Made by a program: the position numbers and the translations under genes
NCBI GenBank assembly: GCA_964247265.1
Contig: CAXTTS010000118.1
Location: 1-9,529, forward strand
DNA: 9,529 bases
DNA from: Alterirhizorhabdus sp964247265
Lineage (GTDB): Bacteria > Pseudomonadota > Alphaproteobacteria > Sphingomonadales > Sphingomonadaceae
Reading direction: 5' to 3'
Notes under the pieces: model-generated
The model's input: the letters and a program-made list of their open reading frames with translations, nothing else
Databases searched by the model: none
Told to the model about the DNA's origin: nothing
Part shown: piece by piece, positions 1 to 6,364 of the stretch
Numbering within the stretch: position 1 is the stretch's first letter
How the letters are laid out: every line of letters begins with the position of its first letter

Positions 1-350
1 CGATGGCGCCGACGATCGTTTATGGTGCGAGGGGCCGCGTGGTGCTGGCGCTGGGATCGGCCGGCGGTCGGCGCATCCCGATGCATGTGCTGAAGACGCT
101 GGTGGGCGTGCTCGACTGGGGGCTCCCGGCGCAGCAGGCGATCGCGCTGCCCAACATCTTCTTCGGCGGCGGCGCGCTGCTGGTCGATCAGAGCCCGGAG
201 ATGGCGGCGATGGTGCCGGCGCTGGCGAAGCTGGGCCAGACCGTGACGCCCTCCGACCTGACATCCAAGGTCAACGCGATCGAGCGGACGCCGGCCGGGT
301 GGCGCGGGGCGGCCGATCCGCGCAGCGAAGGCGTGTCGCTCAGCGAATGA
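1..350 (+). CDS. ggt: Gamma-glutamyltransferase, C-terminal end (5' partial)
   Basis: This is the last ~115 codons of a gamma-glutamyltransferase (gamma-glutamyl transpeptidase). The family is a periplasmic or secreted N-terminal-nucleophile hydrolase that cleaves the gamma-glutamyl bond of glutathione or transfers the glutamyl group to acceptors. The first complete codon in the window is at position 3, and the gene must begin upstream. What is visible is the end of the small subunit: an APTIV strand, then VLALGSAGGRRI, which corresponds to the family's GSPGG(S/R)RI oxyanion-loop region with Ala in place of Pro. A helix follows that resembles the VLDxGxxxQxAxxxPN pattern of GGTs. The catalytic Thr and the autoprocessing site lie outside the window. 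The stop is TGA at 348-350, 31 bases before the acyl-CoA synthetase start, so the two may be co-transcribed. Family assignment is firm; substrate and localisation are inferred. Confidence 0.85.
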   Translation, partial: MAPTIVYGARGRVVLALGSAGGRRIPMHVLKTLVGVLDWGLPAQQAIALPNIFFGGGALLVDQSPEMAAMVPALAKLGQTVTPSDLTSKVNAIERTPAGWRGAADPRSEGVSLSE

Positions 351-371
351 GACGGAGCGGGGCGAACCCGC

Positions 372-376
372 AGGAG
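372..376 (+). promoter_or_regulatory. Ribosome binding site of the acyl-CoA synthetase
   Basis: AGGAG lies 5 bases before the ATG at 382. It sits in the 31-base gap after ggt and fixes the start of the synthetase. Confidence 0.7.
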
Positions 377-381
377 AGACG

Positions 382-2181
382 ATGCGGACGCTGGAATATT
401 TCCCCAATCTGGTGACGATGTTCTTCGCCCGCGTGCGCGAGCAGGGCGACGCGCCGTTCCTGTGGGCCAAGCGGGACGGCACGTGGACGGCGACGAGCTG
501 GCACGCGGCGGGCGAACAGGTGGCGTCGCTGGCGGCGGGGTTGCGGGCGATCGGGCTGCATCCCGGCGACCGGGTGGCGCTCGTTTCCGAGAACCGGCCC
601 GAATGGTGCATCGCCGATCTGGCGATCATGGCCGCCGGCTGCATCACCGTGCCGACCTACACGACCAATACCGAGCGCGACCACGCGCATATTTTGGAGA
701 ATAGCGGCGCGCGGGCGGTGATCGTCTCCACCCCCAAGCTGGCGCGCACGCTGATGCCGGCGGTGATGCGATCGACCGGCTGCGAGGCGGTGATCGGCAT
801 CGAGCCGCTGCGGATCGGCCAGACGAGCGGCGCGCGGGTGCATGACTGGGCGGGCCTGATCGCGGCGCATCCGCCGGATGTCGCCGCATGCGAGGCAAAG
901 GCGACGTTCGGCCGGGGCGATCTGGCGTGCATCATCTACACCAGCGGCACCGGCGGGGCACCGCGCGGCGTGCGCCAGCATCACGGCGCGATCCTGCACA
1001 ATGTGGCGGGCGCCTCCGCCGTGATCGCCGAGGATTTCGGCTGGGGCGACGAGGTGTTCCTGAGCTTCCTGCCCGCGTCGCACGCCTATGAACATTCGGG
1101 CGGGCAGTTCCTGCCGATCGGGCTGGGCGCGCAAATCTATTATTCGGAGGGGCTGGAGAAGCTGGCGGCGAATATCGAGGAGGTGCGGCCGACGATCATG
1201 GTGGTGGTGCCGCGCCTGTTCGAGGTGCTGCGCGCGCGGGTGCTGAAATCGATCGAGAAGCAGGGCAAACTCCCCAACTATCTGCTACGCCAGGCGCTGG
1301 CGATCGGCGCGCGGGCCTATGCCAATGGCGGCGTGCCGCTGCGCGACCGGCCGATGGACCTGATCCTGGGCCGCACGCTGCGCCCCAAGATCGGCCGTAA
1401 GTTCGGCGGGCGGCTGAAGGCGATGGTGGCTGGCGGCGCGCCGCTGAACCCGGAGGTTGGCATATTCTTCCACTCGCTGGGCCTCACCTTGCTGCAGGGC
1501 TATGGCCAGACGGAGGCCGCGCCGATCATCTCCTGCAACCGGCCGCGCGCCGGTATCCGGATGGATTCGGTGGGGCCGCCGCTGAAGGATACCGAGGTGC
1601 GGATCGCCGACGATGGCGAGATACTGGTGCGCGGCGAGCTGGTGATGCACGGCTATTGGCGCAACGAGGAGGAGACCGCCCGCGTGCTGAAGCAGGGCTG
1701 GCTCCACACCGGCGATATCGGCCATCTCGATGCGCAGGGCCGGGTCGTCATCACCGATCGCAAGAAGGATCTGATCGTCAACGACAAGGGCGACAATGTC
1801 GCGCCGCAGCGGGTGGAGGGCATGCTGACGCTGGAGCCCGAGATATTGCAGGCGATGGTGGCGGGCGACCGGCGGCCGCATCTGGTGGGGCTGGTGGTGC
1901 CCGATCCCGATTGGGTGCGGGAATGGGCGGCGGCGGAAGGTTATGCGGGCGCCGCCGCGCCGCTGCGCGACGATCCTCGCTTTGCCCGCGCGGTGATGGC
2001 GGCGGTCGACCGGGTGAACGCCAGCCTTTCCACGATCGAGAAGGTGCGCCGGGTGCTGATCGCCGACGAGCCGTTCACGATCGAGAACGAACAGCTTACG
2101 CCATCGCTGAAGATACGCCGCCATGTGATCCGGCAGGTTTATGGCGAACGGTTGGACGCGCTGTACCGCGCGGGCAAATAG
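382..2181 (+). CDS. Long-chain acyl-CoA synthetase (AMP-forming), FadD15-like
   Basis: This 599-residue ANL-superfamily adenylating enzyme is expected to activate fatty acids to acyl-AMP and then acyl-CoA for beta-oxidation or lipid synthesis. The N-domain carries the P-loop IIYTSGTGGAPRGV (about 184-197), the A5 motif GYGQTEAAP (373-381) and the A7 motif LHTGDIG (441-447, D445 for ribose). The hinge is A8, ITDRKKDLI (457-465). The C-domain has LTPSLKIRR (572-580), where K577 is the probable catalytic lysine. Length matches the ~600-residue FadD15/long-chain type rather than the ~550-residue FadD type. The P-loop has GG where TG is usual and R where K is usual; I recall this variant from alphaproteobacterial members, so I do not read it as inactivation. 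AGGAG at 372-376 supports the ATG at 382. The TAG stop directly abuts the stop of the convergent gene. The exact acyl chain specificity cannot be read from the sequence. Confidence 0.92.
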   Translation: MRTLEYFPNLVTMFFARVREQGDAPFLWAKRDGTWTATSWHAAGEQVASLAAGLRAIGLHPGDRVALVSENRPEWCIADLAIMAAGCITVPTYTTNTERDHAHILENSGARAVIVSTPKLARTLMPAVMRSTGCEAVIGIEPLRIGQTSGARVHDWAGLIAAHPPDVAACEAKATFGRGDLACIIYTSGTGGAPRGVRQHHGAILHNVAGASAVIAEDFGWGDEVFLSFLPASHAYEHSGGQFLPIGLGAQIYYSEGLEKLAANIEEVRPTIMVVVPRLFEVLRARVLKSIEKQGKLPNYLLRQALAIGARAYANGGVPLRDRPMDLILGRTLRPKIGRKFGGRLKAMVAGGAPLNPEVGIFFHSLGLTLLQGYGQTEAAPIISCNRPRAGIRMDSVGPPLKDTEVRIADDGEILVRGELVMHGYWRNEEETARVLKQGWLHTGDIGHLDAQGRVVITDRKKDLIVNDKGDNVAPQRVEGMLTLEPEILQAMVAGDRRPHLVGLVVPDPDWVREWAAAEGYAGAAAPLRDDPRFARAVMAAVDRVNASLSTIEKVRRVLIADEPFTIENEQLTPSLKIRRHVIRQVYGERLDALYRAGK

Positions 2182-2559
2182 CTACCTCGTGTAGGGCACG
2201 AAATCACCCAGCGCGCACGCGCCATAATTGAAGTGCAGCGGCAGATCGACGATACCGACCAGATCCATGCGGCAGAGCCGTGTGCTGGGAATACGCGTGA
2301 CGAGCGCCCGCTTGGGATCGAGCGGGCAGCCGGCGGCCGGACGGTTCACATACCAGCGGCGCGGGCTTTCCTTGTAGATGATCGCCGTCTTGTCGATGAT
2401 CGTCGAGGAGCGGATGCGCGGCAGATTGATGCAGTCGACCGGCGTTCCCGCGATGCGGCCCCTGAGCGCGGTTTGCAGCTTCGGGCTGAGCGGAGCGGCG
2501 GGTTCCTGCGCCAGCGCGGGGGCGGCGAGCAGCAGGCTGGCGAATAGAAGGCGACGCAT
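2182..2559 (-). CDS. Small exported protein with four cysteines, unknown function (DUF6491-like?)
   Basis: This predicted protein has 125 residues. It opens with a clear Sec signal peptide: MRR, a hydrophobic LLFASLLLAA stretch and PALA followed by Q at about 18 as the cleavage site. The mature part (~107 residues) should be periplasmic. It has exactly four cysteines, at 43, 78, 96 and 115, enough for two disulfides. The pattern is DCI near the start, a basic aromatic RRWYVNRP segment, GCPL, STRLCRMD and a C-terminal YGACALGDFVPYT. The spacing reminds me of the small secreted DUF6491-type proteins common in sphingomonads, but I offer that only from memory. The ATG at 2559 is preferred over ATG 2565 because GGAG lies 7 bases before the former and only 1 base before the latter. 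It is last in the minus-strand array, 79 bases after gloB, and may be co-transcribed or have its own promoter in that gap. No function is assigned. Confidence 0.75.
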   Translation of the reverse strand: MRRLLFASLLLAAPALAQEPAAPLSPKLQTALRGRIAGTPVDCINLPRIRSSTIIDKTAIIYKESPRRWYVNRPAAGCPLDPKRALVTRIPSTRLCRMDLVGIVDLPLHFNYGACALGDFVPYTR

Positions 2560-2566
2560 TGGCATA

Positions 2567-2570
2567 CTCC
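2567..2570 (-). promoter_or_regulatory. Ribosome binding site deciding the start of the four-Cys protein
   Basis: On the minus strand GGAG (2570 to 2567) is 7 bases from the ATG at 2559 and only 1 base from the ATG at 2565. This favours the inner start, which also gives the better signal-peptide n-region (MRR). Confidence 0.5.
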
Positions 2571-2638
2571 GCCGCCATCGACGCGGCATGCCACTGTAAC
2601 CGGCGCCGAGCCGGATCGCTCCGCCGCCGGCAGAAATG

Positions 2639-3376
2639 TCAGCCGCGGAACGCATCCTTGGCGGCGCGGCGTTCTGCGAGCTGCGCCACGCTGGCGGCGC
2701 GCATGAACGGATTGGTCGCGCGTTCCAGCGCGATCGTCGTCGGCACCGTCGCCTCGCCGGCGGCGCGGGCGGCCTGGACCTCCGCCATGCGGGTGGCGAT
2801 CGCATCGTTGCCCGGCTCGGCGACGAGGGCGTAGCGGCCGTTGCCTTCGGTATATTCGTGCGCGCAATAGACGATCGTCTCGGGCGGCAGCGCGGCAAGC
2901 CGGGTCATGTTGGCGAACATCTGCGCGGCCGTGCCCTCGAACAGGCGGCCGCAGCCCATCGCGAACAGGGTATCGCCGACGAAGACGATCCCGTCGTCGG
3001 CGAGGTGGAAGGCGATGTGGCCGGCGGTGTGGGCCGGCACCTCTATCACCCCCGCCGCATGATCGCCGATGCGGACGGTATCGCCCTCCGCCACGGTACG
3101 ATCGAGCGTCGCGATCCTGTCCGCCTCGGCCGCCGGGCCGGTGATGGTGCAGCCGGTGGCGGCCTTGATCCCGGCATTGCCGCCGGTGTGATCGCCATGC
3201 CAGTGGGTGTTCCAGATCTGGCTGATCCGCCACCCCTTCGCCGAGGCGGCGGCGAGCACCGGCTCCGCGAGCGCGGGATCGATCGCGACGGTTTCGGCGC
3301 TCGACGGATCGTGCATCAGCCAGACATAATTGTCGCTGAGGACCGGGATACGCAGCACTTCAATCGGCGATGGCAT
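2639..3376 (-). CDS. gloB: Hydroxyacylglutathione hydrolase (glyoxalase II)
   Basis: This 245-residue metallo-beta-lactamase-fold enzyme hydrolyses S-D-lactoylglutathione to D-lactate and glutathione, the second step of cytosolic methylglyoxal detoxification. The binuclear metal site is complete. THWHGDH (57-63) gives H58, H60, D62 and H63; PAHTAGH gives H116; FVGDTLF gives D135; CAHEYT gives H173. The C-terminal helical region ends in AERRAAKDAFRG, matching the basic glutathione-binding tail of true glyoxalase II enzymes. Length is normal for bacterial GloB (~250). Three start codons are close together (3391, 3379, 3376). GGAGGG at 3387-3382 lies 5 bases from 3376, so I chose the innermost ATG. 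The first 17 bases overlap the end of the VOC gene, which indicates translational coupling. Presence of gloA two genes upstream supports the function. Confidence 0.95.
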   Translation of the reverse strand: MPSPIEVLRIPVLSDNYVWLMHDPSSAETVAIDPALAEPVLAAASAKGWRISQIWNTHWHGDHTGGNAGIKAATGCTITGPAAEADRIATLDRTVAEGDTVRIGDHAAGVIEVPAHTAGHIAFHLADDGIVFVGDTLFAMGCGRLFEGTAAQMFANMTRLAALPPETIVYCAHEYTEGNGRYALVAEPGNDAIATRMAEVQAARAAGEATVPTTIALERATNPFMRAASVAQLAERRAAKDAFRG

Positions 3377-3767
3377 CATAACCCTCCGCATGGAACTGGA
3401 TCAGGCACAGGCCGTGGCCGAACGGATCGGCGAAGGTGGCGATGCGGCCATAGCCGGCCGATCGGATGCCGCCCTCCGCCACCGCGCATGCCGTCACGAT
3501 GCGGGCGATGGCGACCTCGAGATCGTCCACCACCAGATCGAGATGCACCGGCGTCCAGTGCCGGGCATAATCGCGCGTCACTGTTCCACCCGCTTCCTCG
3601 CTGCGGCCGGAGGCGCGGGCAATCAGATAGAGCGGCGCCTCCCCACCCAGCAATTCGGTGACGGCAGCGCCAAAGCGCCGGCCAACCGCGAAGCCCAGCC
3701 CGCGTGTGTAGAAGGCCTCGGCCGCCGCCAGATCGGGCACGTCGATATTGACGAGCAGGCCGGGCAT
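3360..3767 (-). CDS. VOC-fold (glyoxalase/bleomycin-resistance superfamily) protein
   Basis: This is a 135-residue vicinal-oxygen-chelate protein with two beta-alpha-beta-beta-beta halves: LLVNIDVPDLAAAEAFYTRGLGF at the N-terminus and VHLDLVVDDLEVAIARI with ATFADPFGHGLCLIQF at the C-terminus. DPFGHGLCLIQF is the usual final VOC strand. The metal-ligand positions look degenerate compared with the neighbouring GloA. Position 7 is Asn where GloA has His, H75 is kept, and Q124 replaces the final Glu. It is therefore more likely a bleomycin-resistance or PhnB-like branch than a second glyoxalase I. The start at 3767 was chosen because the VOC fold begins there; the frame stays open upstream, but that sequence is Arg/Ser-rich shadow of gloA. 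It starts 10 bases after the gloA stop and overlaps gloB by 17 bases, so it is embedded in the glyoxalase operon. Substrate unknown. Confidence 0.85.
   Translation of the reverse strand: MPGLLVNIDVPDLAAAEAFYTRGLGFAVGRRFGAAVTELLGGEAPLYLIARASGRSEEAGGTVTRDYARHWTPVHLDLVVDDLEVAIARIVTACAVAEGGIRSAGYGRIATFADPFGHGLCLIQFHAEGYDAIAD
3382..3387 (-). promoter_or_regulatory. Ribosome binding site of gloB, inside the VOC gene
   Basis: GGAGGG on the minus strand (3387 to 3382) lies 5 bases before ATG 3376 and 2 bases before ATG 3379. It rules out the further-upstream ATG at 3391, which the site would follow rather than precede. The site is within the last codons of the VOC gene. Confidence 0.6.
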
Positions 3768-3777
3768 GTCGGGCGGC

Positions 3778-4200
3778 CTACCAGCTGCCGGAATTGGGCA
3801 TCGAGGCCCACGGCTCGGCCGGTTCGAGGTGGCCGTCCTGGAGCAGCTCGATCGAGATATTGTCCGGCGTGCGGACAAAGGCCATGTGGCCGTCGCGCGG
3901 CGGGCGGTTGATCGTGACGCCGGCGTCCATCAGCCGCTGGCACGTCTCGTGGATATTATCGACGCGGTAGGCGAGGTGGCCGAAATTGCGGCCGCCATCA
4001 TAGCCCGCCTCGCCCCAATTATGGGTAAGCTCCACCTGCGCATCCTCGTCGCCGGGCGCCGCGAGGAAGATCAGGGTGTATTTGCCCGCCTGATTGTCGA
4101 AGCGGCGGACCTCCTTCAGCCCGAGCAGCTCGAAAAAGGCGACGGTCGCGGCCGGATCGGACACGCGGATCATGGTGTGGAGATATTTCATGCCCGCCAT
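3778..4200 (-). CDS. gloA: Lactoylglutathione lyase (glyoxalase I)
   Basis: This 140-residue VOC enzyme isomerises the hemithioacetal of methylglyoxal and glutathione to S-D-lactoylglutathione in the cytosol. The four expected metal ligands are visible, numbered from the first Met: H8 (YLHTMIRVSD), E57 (VELTHNWG), H75 (FGHLAY) and E118 (ISIELLQ). HTMIRV, ELTHNWG and GHLAYRVDN closely follow the E. coli GloA pattern (HTMLRV, ELTYNWG, GHIALSVDN). The short form without the insertions of the zinc-type enzymes suggests the Ni/Co-type class. An internal ATG at 4191 would put the first ligand at residue 5 exactly as in E. coli, so the true start may be three codons in. Neither start has a good Shine-Dalgarno sequence. 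It follows the TPR gene by 30 bases and leads the gloA-VOC-gloB group. Confidence 0.95.
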   Translation of the reverse strand: MAGMKYLHTMIRVSDPAATVAFFELLGLKEVRRFDNQAGKYTLIFLAAPGDEDAQVELTHNWGEAGYDGGRNFGHLAYRVDNIHETCQRLMDAGVTINRPPRDGHMAFVRTPDNISIELLQDGHLEPAEPWASMPNSGSW

Positions 4201-4230
4201 TTAGGAGGCCCGCACGGGTTGCGAAAGCGG

Positions 4231-4995
4231 TCAGGGTGCGGGCGGCGGGTCTTTCTTGCCGGCCAACGCCATCGCGGCGGCCTGTCCGGCGGGGCTGTCG
4301 CTATCCTTGGCGGCGCGGGTCCACGCGGCGACCGCCTCCCCCGTCTGGTTCAGCAGCGCGGCGATATTGCCCTGTTCGTAGGCGATGGCCGCCTCGTTCG
4401 GGGCGAGGCGCGCGGCCTCGGCAATATCCTTGGCGGCGCGCGGGCCATCCGACTGGCGGCGGGCGAGGGTGGCGGAAAGCAGCCACGCCATCGGATCGCC
4501 GGGGACCAGCTTCAGCGCATTGTCCATGTCGGTGCGGGCGGCATCAAGGTAGCCGACCGCCACCTGCGCGCGGGCGTGATCGAGATAGGCCTCGCCACGC
4601 TGTGCCGACGACATCACCGGCAAGGCCAGCGCGCGATCGAGGAAGCCGCGCGCCTTGCCGGCATCGCCATCGGCCAGCGCGGCATTGCCCGCCTGCACCC
4701 ACAGCGCGGCGGCGCGCCCGTCGCGCTGGATCTCCGCCTCGCGCGCGGCCTGTTCGAAGGCGACGGCGGCGGGGCCGAACCGTTCCTGCGCGGAATAAGC
4801 GAGGCCCAGGCACATGCGCGCGGGCAGGCCGCCGCCACCGAGCCGCCACGCATCGGCCTCCCCGGCGGCTTTGACCGGATCGGTCTTGGCGAGGGCGGCG
4901 CAGCGTTCGAAGCGGACGGCGGCGTCGATCGGCGTGGAGCCGGAGGTGGCGATGGGCGTGGCGGCGGCGGCGAGGGCGAACAGCAGCGGGATCAT
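4231..4995 (-). CDS. Exported TPR-like repeat protein, function unknown
   Basis: This 254-residue Ala-rich helical protein begins with a hydrophobic leader (MIPLLFALAAAATPIA), probably a signal peptide, although it lacks the usual positive charges before the hydrophobic core. Degenerate tetratricopeptide-type helix pairs run from about 58 to 235. Examples are AAALWVQAGNAALADGDAGK, then EAYLDHARAQVAVGYLDAA, then an AWLLSATLARRQ unit and an IAYEQGNIAALLNQTGEA unit; the last two best fit the TPR consensus. The tail is Pro-rich (KKDPPPAP). TPR proteins act as scaffolds, so no reaction is assigned. The start is fixed by GGAG at 5004-5001, 5 bases before ATG 4995, and by a 4-base ATGA overlap with the hydrolase stop, implying coupled translation. 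The frame is open upstream, but that part is shadow of the hydrolase gene. The protein is most likely periplasmic. Confidence 0.85.
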   Translation of the reverse strand: MIPLLFALAAAATPIATSGSTPIDAAVRFERCAALAKTDPVKAAGEADAWRLGGGGLPARMCLGLAYSAQERFGPAAVAFEQAAREAEIQRDGRAAALWVQAGNAALADGDAGKARGFLDRALALPVMSSAQRGEAYLDHARAQVAVGYLDAARTDMDNALKLVPGDPMAWLLSATLARRQSDGPRAAKDIAEAARLAPNEAAIAYEQGNIAALLNQTGEAVAAWTRAAKDSDSPAGQAAAMALAGKKDPPPAP

Positions 4996-5726
4996 GGATG
5001 CTCCAGCAGCCTCTCCACCGTGGCGATCAGCAGGGCGATGTCCGCCGGCCGGGAGAGGCGATGATCGCCGTCCTTGACGAGGATCGTCTGCACATCGGCT
5101 GAACGCAGCGCGGCGGCGAGGCGCGGCGCGGTCTCCCACGGCACGTCGGCGTCGGCCTGCCCTTGGAGCAGGCGGACGGGGCAGGCGAGCGCGATCTCGC
5201 CGGAGAGCAGCAGGTTGGCCTGCCCGCTTTCCCAGAGGGCGCGGGTGGTGAGTGTGGGTTCATCCGAATAAGCGGAGGGTTCGGTGATGTGGCCGTCGGC
5301 GATCAGGCGGGCCTTCTGCGCGTCGTCGAAGCCCCATTCGGTGAAATCGGGGGCGGCGGCGATCCCGACCAGCGCCGCGACCCGCTCGGGTTGAGCGAGC
5401 GCCACCAGCAGCATCAGCCACCCGCCCATCGACGAGCCGACGAGCAGCAGCGGGCCGCTGGTGAGCGTGTCGATCGCGTGCAGCGCATCGTCGCGCCAGC
5501 TGGCGAGGGTGCCGTCGGCGAACGCGCCGTCGCTTTCGCCGCAGCCGGCATAATCGAGCCGCAGCATCGCATGACCGCGCGCCGCCGCCCACGCATCGAG
5601 CGCGAGCGCCTTGGAGCCCTGCATGTCCGATCCGTAGCCGGGCAGGAAGACGATCGTCGGCTCGATGCCCTGGCGGTGGCTGACGGCGAGGCGCAGCCCA
5701 TCGGGGCGGGCGAGATAGGCGGTCAC
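4992..5726 (-). CDS. Alpha/beta hydrolase, ABHD10-like (putative thioesterase)
   Basis: This 244-residue alpha/beta hydrolase has no signal peptide and is presumably cytosolic. The nucleophile elbow is LVGSSMGGW (S99), the acid is in GQADADVPW (D194) and the histidine in DGDHRLS (H222), so the triad is complete. The oxyanion/N-terminal segment FLPGYGSDMQGSKALALD (27-44) and LRLDYAGCGESDG (55-67) match my memory of the ABHD10 family, mitochondrial acyl-protein thioesterases with alphaproteobacterial relatives. The bacterial members' substrate is not established. The start is GTG at 5726, overlapping the DedA stop as GTGA. No Shine-Dalgarno is visible, so initiation probably depends on re-initiation after dedA. 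Its own stop overlaps the TPR gene start as ATGA. Being in one array with gloA and gloB makes a thioester substrate an attractive but untested idea. Confidence 0.9.
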   Translation of the reverse strand: MTAYLARPDGLRLAVSHRQGIEPTIVFLPGYGSDMQGSKALALDAWAAARGHAMLRLDYAGCGESDGAFADGTLASWRDDALHAIDTLTSGPLLLVGSSMGGWLMLLVALAQPERVAALVGIAAAPDFTEWGFDDAQKARLIADGHITEPSAYSDEPTLTTRALWESGQANLLLSGEIALACPVRLLQGQADADVPWETAPRLAAALRSADVQTILVKDGDHRLSRPADIALLIATVERLLEHP

Positions 5727-6364
5727 GCGCGGGCGGCGCGGCGCTTGGCGAAGCGGCGGTAGAGGAAGTAGCCGACCGCCAGCACGATGGTGACGCCAAT
5801 GATGAGATCGGCGCGGTGGAACAGTGCCTTGATGCGCGGATCGCTGTTCCACTGGTCGCCGAGCTTCATGCCGACCCAGGCGAGGCCGAAGCACCACGGC
5901 CACGAGCCGATGAAGGTATAGACGTGAAACTTCACTAGCGGCATCCGCGCAACGCCAGCCGGCAACGCGATGAACGAGCGGACGACGGGCAGCAGCCGGC
6001 CGATCAGCACCGCCAGGCTGCCGAAGCGGGCGAAGAAGCGTTCGGCCCGGTCGAGATCGTGCAGGTCGACGAGGAAATACTTTCCCCAGCGTTCCACCAC
6101 CGGACGGCCGCCGCGCTTGCCGGCCTCGTAGGGGAGGATCGAGCCGAGATTGCAGCCGATCGCCCCCGCCGTCGCCACCAGCCAGAGATCGAAGCGGCCG
6201 GTGGAGACCAGATAGCCGGAAAAGGGCATGATGACCTCCGACGGCAGCGGAATGCACGCCGATTCGATCGCCATCAGCAGGACGATGCCGAGATAGCCGG
6301 CGGCCGAGATGAAGCCGACGATGACGGCGGCGACCCAGCCGATCAGGGTTTCGAGCAGGTGCAA
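5723..6364 (-). CDS. DedA family membrane protein (SNARE-associated/VTT domain)
   Basis: This 213-residue inner-membrane protein belongs to the DedA family, whose members include undecaprenyl-phosphate translocases and other lipid transporters. Visible hallmarks are ESACIPLPSEVIMPFSGYLV (34-53; E34 and E43 acidic pair), a Gly-rich helix (TAGAIGCNLGSILPYEAG), and GRLLPVVRSFIALPAGVARM (122-141) with the two conserved arginines R123 and R129. A C-terminal transmembrane helix (about 186-202) and a basic tail (RRFAKRRAARA) follow. I chose TTG at 6364 because GGAG lies 6 bases upstream (6374-6371) and the family's N-terminus starts here. An in-frame ATG at 6436 would add a Pro/Arg-rich leader not typical of DedA. 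It is the first gene of the minus-strand array and is divergent from ubiA, so its promoter should lie in 6365-6481. Which lipid it moves cannot be told. Confidence 0.92.
   Translation of the reverse strand: MHLLETLIGWVAAVIVGFISAAGYLGIVLLMAIESACIPLPSEVIMPFSGYLVSTGRFDLWLVATAGAIGCNLGSILPYEAGKRGGRPVVERWGKYFLVDLHDLDRAERFFARFGSLAVLIGRLLPVVRSFIALPAGVARMPLVKFHVYTFIGSWPWCFGLAWVGMKLGDQWNSDPRIKALFHRADLIIGVTIVLAVGYFLYRRFAKRRAARA

Noticed and set aside
2600..2614. Hairpin CCGGC-GCCGA-GCCGG between gloB and the four-Cys gene
   Set aside because: The stem is only 5 bp with no T-tract on either strand. Such short GC stems are expected by chance here, so I do not call a terminator.
2636..3661. Plus-strand frame of 341 codons opposite gloB
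   Set aside because: It is antisense of gloB and the VOC gene, with low-complexity GC-driven composition.
3748..5064. Plus-strand frame of 438 codons opposite gloA, TPR and hydrolase genes
   Set aside because: The composition is Arg/Gly-rich with no recognisable domain, and it is antisense to three well-supported genes.
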